Source: Alteromonas salexigens (GTDB lineage: Bacteria; Pseudomonadota; Gammaproteobacteria; Enterobacterales; Alteromonadaceae). From it: a DNA stretch of 64,000 nucleotides. Under the pieces are notes generated by a model. It made no database searches. It saw nothing but the letters and a program-made list of their open reading frames with translations, and had not been told where the DNA came from. Where the stretch lies: contig NZ_JAOTJC010000002.1 of the NCBI RefSeq assembly GCF_025628895.1, positions 174,441-238,440 on the forward strand, written 5' to 3'. The position numbers were made by a program, and so were the translations under genes. How positions within the stretch are numbered: the first letter of the stretch is position 1; every line of letters starts with the position of its first letter. This document shows positions 1-8,814 of the stretch, piece by piece.

Positions 1-846
1 GGCCATGATGTGGTTGACGTTCCGTCGTGCCCGGTACTCACGCCGACGCTGAATGCATTGCTCCCCTCGCTGCGCGAAGCGCTGTGCAGTTATCCGGGTG
101 TCCGCCACGTGGGCCATATTGCATTGATGCAGGGTGACAACTGCGCGCGCGTTACCATCAAGGTAACCCGGACCATGGGCACTGAGTGGCTGTCTGCCCT
201 CACCGTATGGGGACGGGAAAACCAGGTCAACGTGGTGCTGGAAGATAAGGACGGCGGGCTGAACGCGCTGCATGATCAGGGCGCGCTTATATGCGAAACA
301 GAAGCCGGACTGAGCGTGTCACCCGGGCCCAATGACTTTATTCAGGTGAATGCTGAAGTAAACAGAAAAATGGTGGCCCAGGCCATGCAGTGGCTGAACC
401 CGGCTGGCGGCGAACATATTGCCGACTGGTTTAGCGGATTGGGCAATTTCAGCTTATCGTTAGCGCAGCGGGGCGCCCGGGTACAAGCCGTGGAAGGCGT
501 ACCTGACATGGTGCATCAGGCCGCCGAGAATGCACAGCGACAGGGCATTACCGGTATCGACTGGCAACACCATGATCTGCAGCAGAGCGCCGTGGTGCGA
601 AACCTGGTGAGCGACGGACTGGATAAAGTGTTGTTAGATCCGTCGCGGGAAGGGGCCGCTACGGTATGTGAAGTGCTGGCCGACAGCGATGTTAAGCAAA
701 TTTTGTATATTTCTTGCAATCCCAGTACGTTTACCCGGGATGCAAAAACCTTGTTGGCTGGCAATTATCAGCTTGAGAAAGTAGGGGTGCTGGAGATGTT
801 TCCCTACACTAAACACCTGGAAGTGATGGCGCTCTTTACTCGCTAA
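1..846 (+). CDS. rlmD: 23S rRNA (uracil-1939-C5)-methyltransferase RlmD, 3' part
   Basis: The reading frame is open from base 1, so the gene is cut by the window edge and about 281 C-terminal residues are present (the family is about 430-450). The visible part is the RNA m5U methyltransferase domain: a SAM-binding loop near DWFSGLGNFSLSLA and the catalytic-cysteine motif ISCNPSTFTRDA (Cys at codon 239 of the partial frame), which forms the covalent adduct with uracil C6. The end EMFPYTKHLEVMALFTR is typical of the RumA/TrmA class. The N-terminal TRAM and iron-sulfur-cluster region lies outside the window. RlmD rather than RlmC or TrmA is inferred from its place directly before relA, the usual gammaproteobacterial order. 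Confidence 0.9.
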   Translation, partial: GHDVVDVPSCPVLTPTLNALLPSLREALCSYPGVRHVGHIALMQGDNCARVTIKVTRTMGTEWLSALTVWGRENQVNVVLEDKDGGLNALHDQGALICETEAGLSVSPGPNDFIQVNAEVNRKMVAQAMQWLNPAGGEHIADWFSGLGNFSLSLAQRGARVQAVEGVPDMVHQAAENAQRQGITGIDWQHHDLQQSAVVRNLVSDGLDKVLLDPSREGAATVCEVLADSDVKQILYISCNPSTFTRDAKTLLAGNYQLEKVGVLEMFPYTKHLEVMALFTR

Positions 847-881
847 GGGCGCGAAATACGACAATAAATCGGTGCAAAGCC

Positions 882-3059
882 ATGGTATCTACAAGAAAAG
901 TCCACGAGCCCGAGCGGCCGCCGTTTGAAAAGTGGCTGGACAGTTTGTCATTGTCAGAAGAAACCAAACACAAGCTCCGGGAAATTTCAGACTCCCCGGA
1001 TAAACTGCTGGTGGGCCAGGAAATGGTGGAAATTCTCCATCAGCTGAATATGGATGACGCCACCCTGCAAACGGCACTGGTCTACCCGTATTGTGAGGAA
1101 CATGAGCTGCCGGAGGATGCCATTGCGCAGGAATTCGGCGAAGAAGTCTGTCAGCTTGTGGTTGGCGTGCGGCGTATGGATGCTATTAAAGTTTTACATG
1201 CCCGGCCTCGCGCCAAAACGGGCGAGCCCAGCGACGAACAGCATATCGATAGCATCCGGCGAATGCTGCTGGCGATGGTGGAAGATGTGCGGGCCGTTGT
1301 CATCAAGATGGCAGAACGGATCTGTGCCTTACAGAAGGTCAAAAAAGCGGACGAAGAAACCCGGGTGATGGTGGCACGAGAGTGTGCCGCGGTTTATGCA
1401 CCGCTGGCTAACCGGCTGGGTATTGGTCAGCTAAAGTGGGAACTGGAAGACCTCGCATTCCGTTATTTGCACCCGGAGACCTATAAGCACATTGCCCGCA
1501 TGCTGGATGGCAAACGCAAGGCGCGGGCAGAATACATCGATAATGTGGTAGGGGAGCTGCAACAGCTACTGGACAATGAGCACATTCAGGCCGAGGTGTA
1601 CGGCCGCCCCAAACACATCTTCAGTATCTGGAAAAAGATGCAAAAGAAGCATCTGACGTTTGAGCAGTTATTTGATATCCGGGCAGTACGCATTATTGCC
1701 GAGCGCTTGCAGGATTGTTACGCCGCGCTGGGCACTGTGCATGCCCATTTTAAACATATTCCTAACGAATTTGATGATTACATAGCCACGCCGAAAGCCA
1801 ATGGCTATCAGTCTATTCATACGGTCATAGTGGGGCCGGAAGGCAAGCCAGTGGAAATTCAAATCCGTACGCAGAAAATGCATCAGGATGCTGAACTTGG
1901 CGTGGCAGCGCACTGGAAGTACAAAGAAGGCTCGGCGGGTAAAAGTTCGGGTTTTGACGACAGAATTAACTGGTTGCGGCGCATTCTGCAGTGGCAGGAA
2001 GAAGTGGCAGAGTCCGGTGATCTGGTCGAAGAATTACGCAGCCAGGTCTTTGACGACCGGGTGTATGTGTTCACCCCCAAAGGTGATGTGATTGACCTGC
2101 CTCAGGGCGCTACGCCACTGGATTTTGCCTACTATATTCACACTAATGTGGGCCATCGCTGTATCGGCGCTAAGGTCAATGGGCGGATTGTGCCGTTCAC
2201 CTATCAGCTACACAGCGGGGATCAGGTGGAAATTCATACCGGCAAAGCCCTGAACCCGAGTCGCGACTGGATGCACCCCGGGCTGGGTTACGTGCATTCC
2301 TCCCGGGCCCGCGCCACCATCCATTCATTTTTCAAAAAGCAGGATCGGGACAAAAACCTGGCTGCGGGCAAAGATCTGCTGGAACGTGAGCTTACCCGCG
2401 CAAACCTGCCCCTGAAAAGTGCCAGCGATGCCTGTGAGCGTTTCAACATGCATACCCTGGATGACCTGTTTACAGCTATCGGGGCAGGGGATGTTCGCGT
2501 TATGCAGGTAGTGCATCACCTGCATCAGCTCGCGGCACCGCCGCCGGTAGAAGATGAAATCAGCCCTAAAGTGAAAACCCGCAAGCGGGCCAGCGCGGCA
2601 GGCAAAAGCGACGCTGTGGTAGTGCAGGGGGTGGGCCATTTGATGAGCCAGTTGGCCAACTGCTGCAAACCGGTTCCCGGCGAGCCCATTATGGGGTACA
2701 TCACCCAGGGGCGGGGAGTCAGTGTGCATAAAGAAAGCTGTGACCAGCTGCAAAATCTGCTCATCCAGCATCCTGAGCGACAGATAGAAGTGAACTGGTC
2801 AGACGAACTCAACGTGGGATTTGAGACGGCCATCGATATTTACTGCAGCGACCGGACCGGTATTCTGCGCGACATTACCACGGTACTGGCCAATGAAAGC
2901 GTGGCATTGTTGGGAGTGAACAGTGAAACCGACAAAAACCGGCAGTCAGCGGTGGTCGCCATTGCAGTGGAAGTGCCTGATCTGAATACCCTGTCACGTG
3001 TAATGGGGCGACTGCGGCAGTTAAAAGGAGTGGTAGATGCCAAGCGGAAACAGCACTAA
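882..3059 (+). CDS. relA: (p)ppGpp synthetase RelA
   Basis: 725 residues, close to the 744 of E. coli RelA. Domains in order: a degenerate HD hydrolase-like domain (about 60-210), the synthetase domain around NEFDDYIATPKANGYQS (about 295-310) and VEIQIRTQKMHQDAELG, a TGS domain starting near residue 391 (DRVYVFTPKGDVIDLPQG), the conserved-cysteine/zinc-finger-like segment ANCCKPVPGE (about 592), and a C-terminal ACT domain (about 646-720). The HD region does not show the clear HD metal motif of bifunctional Rel/SpoT, which fits a synthetase-only enzyme. RelA makes (p)ppGpp from ATP and GTP/GDP on ribosomes stalled with uncharged tRNA. No strong ribosome-binding site precedes the ATG. The 3' end overlaps mazG by 23 bases. 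Confidence 0.96.
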   Translation: MVSTRKVHEPERPPFEKWLDSLSLSEETKHKLREISDSPDKLLVGQEMVEILHQLNMDDATLQTALVYPYCEEHELPEDAIAQEFGEEVCQLVVGVRRMDAIKVLHARPRAKTGEPSDEQHIDSIRRMLLAMVEDVRAVVIKMAERICALQKVKKADEETRVMVARECAAVYAPLANRLGIGQLKWELEDLAFRYLHPETYKHIARMLDGKRKARAEYIDNVVGELQQLLDNEHIQAEVYGRPKHIFSIWKKMQKKHLTFEQLFDIRAVRIIAERLQDCYAALGTVHAHFKHIPNEFDDYIATPKANGYQSIHTVIVGPEGKPVEIQIRTQKMHQDAELGVAAHWKYKEGSAGKSSGFDDRINWLRRILQWQEEVAESGDLVEELRSQVFDDRVYVFTPKGDVIDLPQGATPLDFAYYIHTNVGHRCIGAKVNGRIVPFTYQLHSGDQVEIHTGKALNPSRDWMHPGLGYVHSSRARATIHSFFKKQDRDKNLAAGKDLLERELTRANLPLKSASDACERFNMHTLDDLFTAIGAGDVRVMQVVHHLHQLAAPPPVEDEISPKVKTRKRASAAGKSDAVVVQGVGHLMSQLANCCKPVPGEPIMGYITQGRGVSVHKESCDQLQNLLIQHPERQIEVNWSDELNVGFETAIDIYCSDRTGILRDITTVLANESVALLGVNSETDKNRQSAVVAIAVEVPDLNTLSRVMGRLRQLKGVVDAKRKQH

Positions 3060-3861
3060 ACCCCGTGATGAGATCCAGCGTCTGGTGTCAGTCATGGCCG
3101 CCCTGCGGGACCCGGAGTCAGGCTGTCCATGGGATCTTGCCCAGACCATGTCTTCGCTGACGCGCTATACCATCGAGGAAGCGTATGAAGTGGCTGATGC
3201 TATCGCAGGTGGTGAGCCTGATGAAATCTGCGATGAGCTTGGCGATTTGCTGTTTCAGGTGGTGTTTTACGCCCGCCTTGGTGAGGAAAGCGGCGACTTT
3301 ACGCTGCAGGATGTGGCCCGCGCTATATCGGATAAGCTGGAGCGACGGCACCCCCATGTTTTTGCCGGTCAACTACCCGGCGATGCCAGTGAGCTTAATG
3401 CACAGTGGGAGGCCATAAAGGCCAGTGAGCGCGCCGGCAAAGCGCGTACAGAAAATGCTTTGCTACTGGATGATATTCCCAGCGGGCTGCCCTCCCTCAA
3501 GCTTGCCCATAAAATGCAAAAGCGCTGCGCCACCGTGGGGTTCGACTGGCCCAACACGGCGCCGGTGATGGACAAGGTACGTGAAGAGCTGGATGAAATT
3601 CAACAGGAACTGGACGCACCTGAGCGTCACCAGGCTGCCCTGGAAGAAGAAATTGGCGATGCGTTATTCGCGATGGTCAATTTAGCCCGGCATTGTGGCG
3701 TGGAGGCGGATACCGCGTTGCGTAAAGCCAGTCATAAGTTTGCGAATCGCTTCAATGGGGTAGAAGAACTGGCGAGGTCCCAGCAGCAGACGTTAACAGA
3801 CATGAGCCTGGAAGAGATGGAAGCCTTCTGGCAGCAGGTGAAGCGTCAGTCCCAGGCTTAG
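3037..3861 (+). CDS. mazG: Nucleoside triphosphate pyrophosphohydrolase MazG
   Basis: 274 residues with the duplicated MazG fold of the E. coli-type enzyme. The first metal-binding helix pair is seen in TIEEAYEVADAI and DELGDLLFQVVFYA; the second repeat gives REELDEIQQEL and EEEIGDALFAMVNLARH. MazG hydrolyses NTPs and dNTPs to monophosphates and pyrophosphate, and in E. coli it lowers ppGpp-linked toxicity, so co-transcription with relA makes sense. The start lies 23 bases inside relA and has a GGAG ribosome-binding site about 6 bases upstream, implying translational coupling. Confidence 0.95.
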   Translation: MPSGNSTKPRDEIQRLVSVMAALRDPESGCPWDLAQTMSSLTRYTIEEAYEVADAIAGGEPDEICDELGDLLFQVVFYARLGEESGDFTLQDVARAISDKLERRHPHVFAGQLPGDASELNAQWEAIKASERAGKARTENALLLDDIPSGLPSLKLAHKMQKRCATVGFDWPNTAPVMDKVREELDEIQQELDAPERHQAALEEEIGDALFAMVNLARHCGVEADTALRKASHKFANRFNGVEELARSQQQTLTDMSLEEMEAFWQQVKRQSQA

Positions 3862-4036
3862 CGCTGCGCGAGGTGTGCTGTTGAAACCCGTTGGTTGACA
3901 CCGTGGCGAGCTGTTTTCACGTTCTTGCCTGTTATTACCCCGCATCCTGATAAGTGATGCGCATGGGATCGTCACAAGACCATGACAGCCGGTGCGGTCA
4001 AGCCAGCGCTTTTTAAGCAAAAAGATCGCATTGGGG
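3862..4036. other. Intergenic region between mazG and the rplM promoter
   Basis: No credible coding frame. A short inverted repeat (GCATC, 9-base loop, GATGC) lies near 3942-3960 but has no T-run, so it is not a standard intrinsic terminator. I see nothing else that can be named. Confidence 0.5.
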
Positions 4037-4065
4037 GTTCGCTTTTTACCCAAATCCTGTATAAT
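4037..4065 (+). promoter_or_regulatory. Candidate rplM-rpsI promoter
   Basis: A perfect TATAAT lies at 4060-4065, followed by the GC-rich discriminator TCGCGCCC, the type seen at stringently controlled ribosomal promoters. At 17-base spacing the -35 is poor (GTTCGC); a better match, TTGGGG, lies at 4031-4036 but 23 bases away. The call rests on the -10 and its position about 140 bases before rplM. Confidence 0.6.
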
Positions 4066-4069
4066 TCGC

Positions 4070-4201
4070 GCCCTGCCCAGTTACGCCCACCTTTGGGAAG
4101 GTGGAAGAATCAATCGGCTCGAAGGGGTCACGCAATTGATTTTTAAGGTGATTTTCTGACGCAGAAAATCAGTAACGACGATATTATTCGGGTGAATTTT
4201 A
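4070..4201 (+). promoter_or_regulatory. Structured 5' leader of rplM (candidate L13 autoregulatory leader)
   Basis: Three potential helices: CCACCTT/AAGGTGG near 4088-4104; AATCAAT pairing with ATTGATT (about 4109-4143); and a perfect 10-bp stem TGATTTTCTG/CAGAAAATCA with a 3-base loop at 4149-4171, ending 30 bases before the ATG. In E. coli the rplM leader is bound by L13 as a feedback repressor of rplM-rpsI (established). That this leader does the same is inferred from position and structure only. No strong Shine-Dalgarno is seen before rplM, in keeping with translational control. Confidence 0.55.
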
Positions 4202-4630
4202 ATGAAAACTTTTGTTGCTAAACCAGAAACGGTAACTCGCGACTGGTATGTGGTAGACGCCACAGACAAAACTCTTGGCCGTTTGGCATCTGAAATTGCT
4301 ATGCGTTTGCGCGGTAAGCACAAGCCAGAGTACACTCCTCACGTTGACACCGGTGACTACATCATCGTAGTAAACGCTGAGAAAGTAACGGTAACTGGCC
4401 GTAAAGCGCAGAACAAGATGTACTATTCTCACACAGGTTACCCAGGTGGTCTGAAAGAGACAAACTTCGAAAAGCTGATTGCTCACAAGCCTGAAATGGT
4501 GCTTGAGAAAGCAGTTAAAGGTATGTTGCCAAAAGGTCCACTGGGCCGTGCAATGTTCCGCAAATTGAAAGTTTATGCGGGTGCTGAGCACACGCATACT
4601 GCACAGCAACCACAAGTTTTGGACATCTAA
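4202..4630 (+). CDS. rplM: 50S ribosomal protein L13
   Basis: 142 residues, exactly the E. coli length, with the L13 signature near residues 100-125 ([19 protein letters not shown]). It is an early-assembly 23S rRNA-binding protein. Codon use is strongly biased towards highly expressed codons compared with the surrounding genes. It is co-transcribed with rpsI 12 bases downstream. Confidence 0.98.
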   Translation: MKTFVAKPETVTRDWYVVDATDKTLGRLASEIAMRLRGKHKPEYTPHVDTGDYIIVVNAEKVTVTGRKAQNKMYYSHTGYPGGLKETNFEKLIAHKPEMVLEKAVKGMLPKGPLGRAMFRKLKVYAGAEHTHTAQQPQVLDI

Positions 4631-4642
4631 GGAGCAACTGAC

Positions 4643-5035
4643 ATGGCAGATACTCAATACTACGGCACTGGCCGCCGCAAAAGTTCTACTGCTCGTGTGT
4701 TCCTGCGTCCAGGTACAGGTAACATCACAGTAAACAAACGTCCTCTTGACGAGTACTTTGGTCGTGAAACCGAGTGCATGGTGGTTCGTCAACCACTGGA
4801 ACTTGTAGAAATGACTGAGAAGTTTGACGTATACATCACCGTTTCTGGTGGTGGTTCAAACGGTCAAGCTGGTGCAGTTCGTCACGGTCTGACCCGTGCA
4901 CTGATGGACTACGATGAAGCACTGCGTCCTGCCCTGCGTAAAGCAGGTTTCGTTACACGTGACGCCCGTCGCGTTGAACGTAAGAAAGTGGGTCTGCATA
5001 AAGCACGTAAGCGTCCACAGTTCTCGAAGCGTTAA
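4643..5035 (+). CDS. rpsI: 30S ribosomal protein S9
   Basis: 130 residues, the family length. It starts with the typical [15 protein letters not shown] segment and ends in the basic tail [12 protein letters not shown], whose last residues reach the ribosomal P site. The AAGGAG ribosome-binding site 8-9 bases upstream is strong. Second gene of the rplM-rpsI operon and followed directly by an intrinsic terminator. Confidence 0.98.
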   Translation: MADTQYYGTGRRKSSTARVFLRPGTGNITVNKRPLDEYFGRETECMVVRQPLELVEMTEKFDVYITVSGGGSNGQAGAVRHGLTRALMDYDEALRPALRKAGFVTRDARRVERKKVGLHKARKRPQFSKR

Positions 5036-5050
5036 TTATACGTTTTGGCA

Positions 5051-5077
5051 AAAACCCGGCACTCGCCGGGTTTTTTT
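5051..5077 (+). terminator. Intrinsic terminator of rplM-rpsI
   Basis: AAAACCCGGC, loop ACTC, GCCGGG followed by seven T: a compact GC-rich hairpin with a U-tract 15 bases after the rpsI stop. Confidence 0.93.
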
Positions 5078-5140
5078 ATGCCTGTCACAAAAGTGTGTGA
5101 AATCTCCTCCCGGATAAAATAACAAGCCATTAACTTACGT

Positions 5141-5163
5141 GGTGAAATTGTCATAAATTCACC
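5141..5163. repeat. Imperfect 23-bp palindrome upstream of petA
   Basis: GGTGAA at one end and TTCACC at the other, with partial symmetry between them (9 of 11 positions pair). It lies about 80 bases before the proposed pet promoter and could be an operator. The regulator is unknown. Confidence 0.35.
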
Positions 5164-5245
5164 GCTACTTCGCTAACTGACGGTAACTGCAAAGAAATCT
5201 GTGCTTACTGATATAACTATTTCACCTATTAATGGCAGTAAAACC

Positions 5246-5275
5246 TTGTATATTTAAGGGGTTTTCCCTTATCAT
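5246..5275 (+). promoter_or_regulatory. Candidate petABC promoter
   Basis: TTGTAT (5246-5251), 18-base spacer, TATCAT (5270-5275), about 160 bases before petA. It is the best sigma-70-like match in the 360-base gap between rpsI and petA. The rest of the gap holds only the palindrome at 5141-5163. Confidence 0.5.
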
Positions 5276-5436
5276 TTCGGGTCGAAAATAATGACAAACT
5301 TTCGTGGGTTGTGAGGCGTACTTGAGCGTGCTGTCGAGCAATTTTCATGACAAGCCGATATGGCAGTCTGACCCTGAACACAACAATACGTGATGCTGGT
5401 CAGTCACCATAACTATCCGAACCTGGAGAAATGTGG

Positions 5437-6069
5437 ATGAGCAATGTATCTGTAGATGCAAAAGAGTCTGCACAAACTGACAAACAGCCACAAGACAATA
5501 CTCGTCGGCGCTTCCTCACGGTAGCCACGTCCGTTGTTGGTGGCGTAGGTGTTGTCGGCGCGGCAGTGCCTTTTGTTGCGTCTTGGAATCCGAGCGCAAA
5601 GGCGAAAGCGGCCGGTGCTGACGTTGAAGTAGACATCAGTGCAATAGAGCCTGGTCAGCTAATTCGTGTTATGTGGCGAAGCAAACCCGTATGGATTGTA
5701 CGTCGCACGCCGGAGACCCTTGAAGCATTAAGCAAGCATGAAGATAAGCTGAAAGATCCTAATTCTGAAGCTGAACAACAGCCTGCGTTTGCTCAAAATA
5801 AATACCGTTCACTTAAAGAAGAGTACCTGGTACTGGTGGGGATCTGTACTCACCTGGGTTGCTCTCCACAGTTTCTTAAAAATGGCGCGTTTGAAGAGAT
5901 CGTTGAAGGTGTACCGGAAGGGTTCTTCTGCCCGTGTCATGGCTCCAAGTTTGATATGGCAGGCCGGGTATTTCAAAACGTTCCGGCTCCACTGAACCTG
6001 GTGGTGCCTCCTTACCAGTTCGTTGATGATAATACGATTATCATCGGTTCAGAAGCGGAGGTTGCGTAA
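5437..6069 (+). CDS. petA: Ubiquinol-cytochrome c reductase, Rieske iron-sulfur subunit
   Basis: 210 residues. The N-terminus carries a twin-arginine motif (RRRFL at 23-27) before a hydrophobic anchor (about 28-50), as expected for Tat-dependent insertion. The 2Fe-2S ligands are in CTHLGC (137-142) and CPCH (165-168). The protein takes electrons from ubiquinol at the Qo site and passes them to cytochrome c1. An ATG at 5431 is in frame, but GGAG at 5425-5428 is only 2 bases from it and 8 from the ATG at 5437, so the latter is preferred. First gene of petABC. Confidence 0.95.
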   Translation: MSNVSVDAKESAQTDKQPQDNTRRRFLTVATSVVGGVGVVGAAVPFVASWNPSAKAKAAGADVEVDISAIEPGQLIRVMWRSKPVWIVRRTPETLEALSKHEDKLKDPNSEAEQQPAFAQNKYRSLKEEYLVLVGICTHLGCSPQFLKNGAFEEIVEGVPEGFFCPCHGSKFDMAGRVFQNVPAPLNLVVPPYQFVDDNTIIIGSEAEVA

Positions 6070-6070
6070 C

Positions 6071-7336
6071 ATGTCTGGTTTCCTAGCCTGGATTGAAGAA
6101 CGTATTCCTATGATGCGCGTGGCAAACATGCACGCCATCCAATATCCTGCCCCTCGCAACATGAACTTCTGGTATGTGTTTGGCTTTCTGGCCACCATCG
6201 TACTGGTAAACCAAATTGTAACCGGTATCTGGCTGACCATGAGTTTTGAGCCTTCGGCTGAGCGCGCGTTCGCGTCAGTTGAATACATCATGCGTGAAGT
6301 CGACTACGGCTGGATCATCCGCTACATGCATAGCACCGGCGCCTCGGCGTTCTTTATTGTGGTGTACATGCACATGTTCCGTGGCATGATTTACGGTTCC
6401 TACCAGAAGCCCCGCGAGTTATTGTGGGTGTTTGGTATGTTTATTTATCTGGCACTGATGGCCGAAGCCTTTATGGGTTACGTGCTGCCTTGGGGCCAGA
6501 TGTCTTACTGGGGTGCACAGGTAATTGTCTCCCTGTTTGGTGCTATTCCGGTGATTGGCCCAGATCTGGTTATCTGGATCCAGGGCGACTACGTAATATC
6601 CGGCGCCACCCTAAACCGGTTCTTTGCGCTGCATGTCATTGCACTGCCGCTGGTCATTGTCATTCTGGTGTTCCTGCACATCATTGCGCTTCACGAGGTT
6701 GGCTCGAACAACCCCGATGGTGTGGCTATTAAGCATAAAAAAGGCTCATTACCAGAATCTGAGAAGACCCCTTATAAGATCCACGAGTACTACACTGACA
6801 AATACGATATTGCCGATGACGTGGTGCCGTTCTTCCCGCACATCGTGCTGAAAGACCTGGTGGCATTCTGTATCTTCCTGGCGGGCTTTACGTATGTACT
6901 GTTCTTTGCGCCGGAAATGGGCGGTAAGTTCCTTGAGCATCCAAACTTTGAGATTGCCAACCCGCTGAAGACGCCTGAGCACATCTTCCCGGTCTGGTAC
7001 TTCACACCGTTCTACGCAATTCTGAAAGCGGTCCCTGATAAGTTACTGGGTGTACTGACCATGTTTGGTGCCATTGCAGCATTGTTTGCTCTGCCTTGGC
7101 TGGACCGTGGGCGGGTAAGATCATGGCGCTATCGCAGTGGTCTGCACAAAGTTAACCTGATCCTGTTCGCTATTGTATTTGTCTTCCTGGGTTACCTGGG
7201 CGGAACTCCGCAGGAGAACTGGAAAATCATCGCTTCACAAGTAGCTACCGTGCTTTATTTTGGCTTCTTTGTGGCGCTGTTCCTGTACAGCAAAAACGAG
7301 AATACTAAACCTGTACCAGAGAGGATCCCGAAATGA
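6071..7336 (+). CDS. petB: Cytochrome b subunit of the bc1 complex
   Basis: 421 residues, a full-length bacterial cytochrome b with eight or so membrane spans. Haem-ligand histidines fall in RYMHSTGASAFFIVVYMHMF and in the later helix HVIALPLVIVILVFLHI. The Qo-site PEWY equivalent appears as PVWYF in FPVWYFTPFYAIL. The start at 6071 has GGAGG upstream and lies one base after petA. It overlaps petC by 4 bases, so the three subunits are translated as a coupled unit. Confidence 0.96.
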   Translation: MSGFLAWIEERIPMMRVANMHAIQYPAPRNMNFWYVFGFLATIVLVNQIVTGIWLTMSFEPSAERAFASVEYIMREVDYGWIIRYMHSTGASAFFIVVYMHMFRGMIYGSYQKPRELLWVFGMFIYLALMAEAFMGYVLPWGQMSYWGAQVIVSLFGAIPVIGPDLVIWIQGDYVISGATLNRFFALHVIALPLVIVILVFLHIIALHEVGSNNPDGVAIKHKKGSLPESEKTPYKIHEYYTDKYDIADDVVPFFPHIVLKDLVAFCIFLAGFTYVLFFAPEMGGKFLEHPNFEIANPLKTPEHIFPVWYFTPFYAILKAVPDKLLGVLTMFGAIAALFALPWLDRGRVRSWRYRSGLHKVNLILFAIVFVFLGYLGGTPQENWKIIASQVATVLYFGFFVALFLYSKNENTKPVPERIPK

Positions 7337-8067
7337 AAAAACTGATGTGCTTTCTGGCGTGCTTCCTTCCTGGTGTAGCGTTTGCTGCCGGTGGGAACGT
7401 ACCCCTGGATGAGGCGCCCATAGACCTTACCGATAAGGCGTCGCTGCAGCGTGGTGCCAAGTTGTTTATGAACTACTGTCTGGGTTGTCACTCAATGCAG
7501 TATCAGCGTTATCAGCGCACGTTCAACGATTTGGGTATTCCAGATGAGCTGGGTGAAAAATACCTGCAGTTCACTGGCGAGAAAGTGACTGATTACATTA
7601 CCCGTGCCATGCCCGCCGAATCAGCCTCTGGCTGGTTTGGTGCCGCACCACCAGATTTAACACTGGTATCACGGGTACGGGGTCCAGACTGGATTTACAC
7701 TTATTTACGCACCTTTTATGCTGACGAAAGTCGTCCGTTTGGCGTGAATAATAAGGTGTTTCCTGAAGTAGGTATGCCGCATGTGCTGGAACCGCTGCAG
7801 GGAACTCCCCGTGAAACGTATGAAGAAGTGATGGTAGACGGCGAGATGGTTGAGCGTTACGTCGGCATCAAGTCTGACGGCACTGGCGCGATGTCACCTG
7901 ACGAATACGATCAGGCAGTTGGCGATATCGTTAACTTCCTGGAATATACCGGCGAGCCATCAAAGCTTGATTCTTACCGCATTGGTAAGTGGGTACTGGT
8001 GTTTATCGCAGTGCTGTTTGTGTTTGTCTACTTGCTTAAGAAAGATTACTGGCGAGAAGTACACTAA
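7333..8067 (+). CDS. petC: Cytochrome c1
   Basis: 244 residues. A Sec signal peptide (about 1-17, ending AFA) is followed by one c-type haem motif CLGCH (Cys49, Cys52, His53). The axial methionine is probably in the GMPHVL region, and a C-terminal membrane anchor (about 217-236) precedes a short basic tail. It passes electrons from the Rieske protein to soluble cytochrome c. Overlaps petB by 4 bases and is followed by a terminator. Confidence 0.95.
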   Translation: MKKLMCFLACFLPGVAFAAGGNVPLDEAPIDLTDKASLQRGAKLFMNYCLGCHSMQYQRYQRTFNDLGIPDELGEKYLQFTGEKVTDYITRAMPAESASGWFGAAPPDLTLVSRVRGPDWIYTYLRTFYADESRPFGVNNKVFPEVGMPHVLEPLQGTPRETYEEVMVDGEMVERYVGIKSDGTGAMSPDEYDQAVGDIVNFLEYTGEPSKLDSYRIGKWVLVFIAVLFVFVYLLKKDYWREVH

Positions 8068-8095
8068 ACATACCTGTTTTATGTATAATAGGTAA

Positions 8096-8117
8096 GGGGG
8101 CGTCTCGCCCCCTTTTT
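8096..8117 (+). terminator. Intrinsic terminator of petABC
   Basis: GGGGGCG, loop TCT, CGCCCCC and five T, starting 28 bases after the petC stop. Confidence 0.9.
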
Positions 8118-8181
8118 CGCTTTTGTTAGTTTGCCCGGCCAGCCTTGTCCGGCGCAATGATTTCTCGACGGAGGAAACTTA

Positions 8182-8814
8182 ATGGCCGTAGCCGCGAATA
8201 AACGTTCTATCATGACGTTGTTCTCAGACACGATTGATATTTATAGTCATCAGGTACGAATTGTCCTGGCAGAGAAAGGTGTAGGCGTAGAAATAAGCTA
8301 TACCGATCCTACCAACCTGCCCGAGGACCTGATTGATTTGAACCCTTACGGTACGGTGCCCACCCTGGTTGACCGCGAGTTGGTGCTTTACCATTCGCAT
8401 ATCATCATGGAATACCTGGATGAGCGTTTCCCGCATCCACCCCTGATGCCAGTCTACCCGGTTTCACGCGGTCAAAGCCGTTTGATGATGCACCGTATTG
8501 AACAAGACTGGTATTCTCTGGCTGAGAAAATCTTCCGTGGCGAAGGCGATGTCGATGCGGCGCGCAACGAGTTGCGTGAAGCCCTGTTGGCCCTGGCTCC
8601 GGTGTTTGCAGAAATGCCTTACTTCATGAATGAAGAATTCAGTCTGGTCGACTGCTACCTGGCTCCGCTGTTGTGGCGTTTGCCACTGATGGGCATTGAA
8701 CTGAATGGCGCGGGTGCGAAAGAAGTCCATGCATACATGAACCGTATTTTTGCACGTAGCTCATTTAAAGCTTCACTGACGGACCAGGAACGCGAGATCC
8801 ATAACCCGTTATGA
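8182..8814 (+). CDS. sspA: Stringent starvation protein A
   Basis: 210 residues with a glutathione-S-transferase-like fold: thioredoxin-like N-terminal half (MTLFSDTIDIYSHQVRIVL) and helical C-terminal half. SspA binds RNA polymerase and is a transcription factor in stationary phase and acid stress, not an active transferase. GGAGG 7-8 bases upstream supports the start. The stop overlaps the start of sspB by 4 bases, the conserved sspAB arrangement. Confidence 0.95.
   Translation: MAVAANKRSIMTLFSDTIDIYSHQVRIVLAEKGVGVEISYTDPTNLPEDLIDLNPYGTVPTLVDRELVLYHSHIIMEYLDERFPHPPLMPVYPVSRGQSRLMMHRIEQDWYSLAEKIFRGEGDVDAARNELREALLALAPVFAEMPYFMNEEFSLVDCYLAPLLWRLPLMGIELNGAGAKEVHAYMNRIFARSSFKASLTDQEREIHNPL

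Noticed and set aside
3942..3960. GCATC/GATGC hairpin after mazG as terminator
   Set aside because: Short stem and no T-run.
4199..4792. Long antisense frame over rplM and rpsI
   Set aside because: Arises from the codon bias of the ribosomal genes; no start signal or protein-like features.
8084..8089. TATAAT between petC and its terminator
   Set aside because: No -35 at proper distance, and a promoter here would read straight into the terminator.
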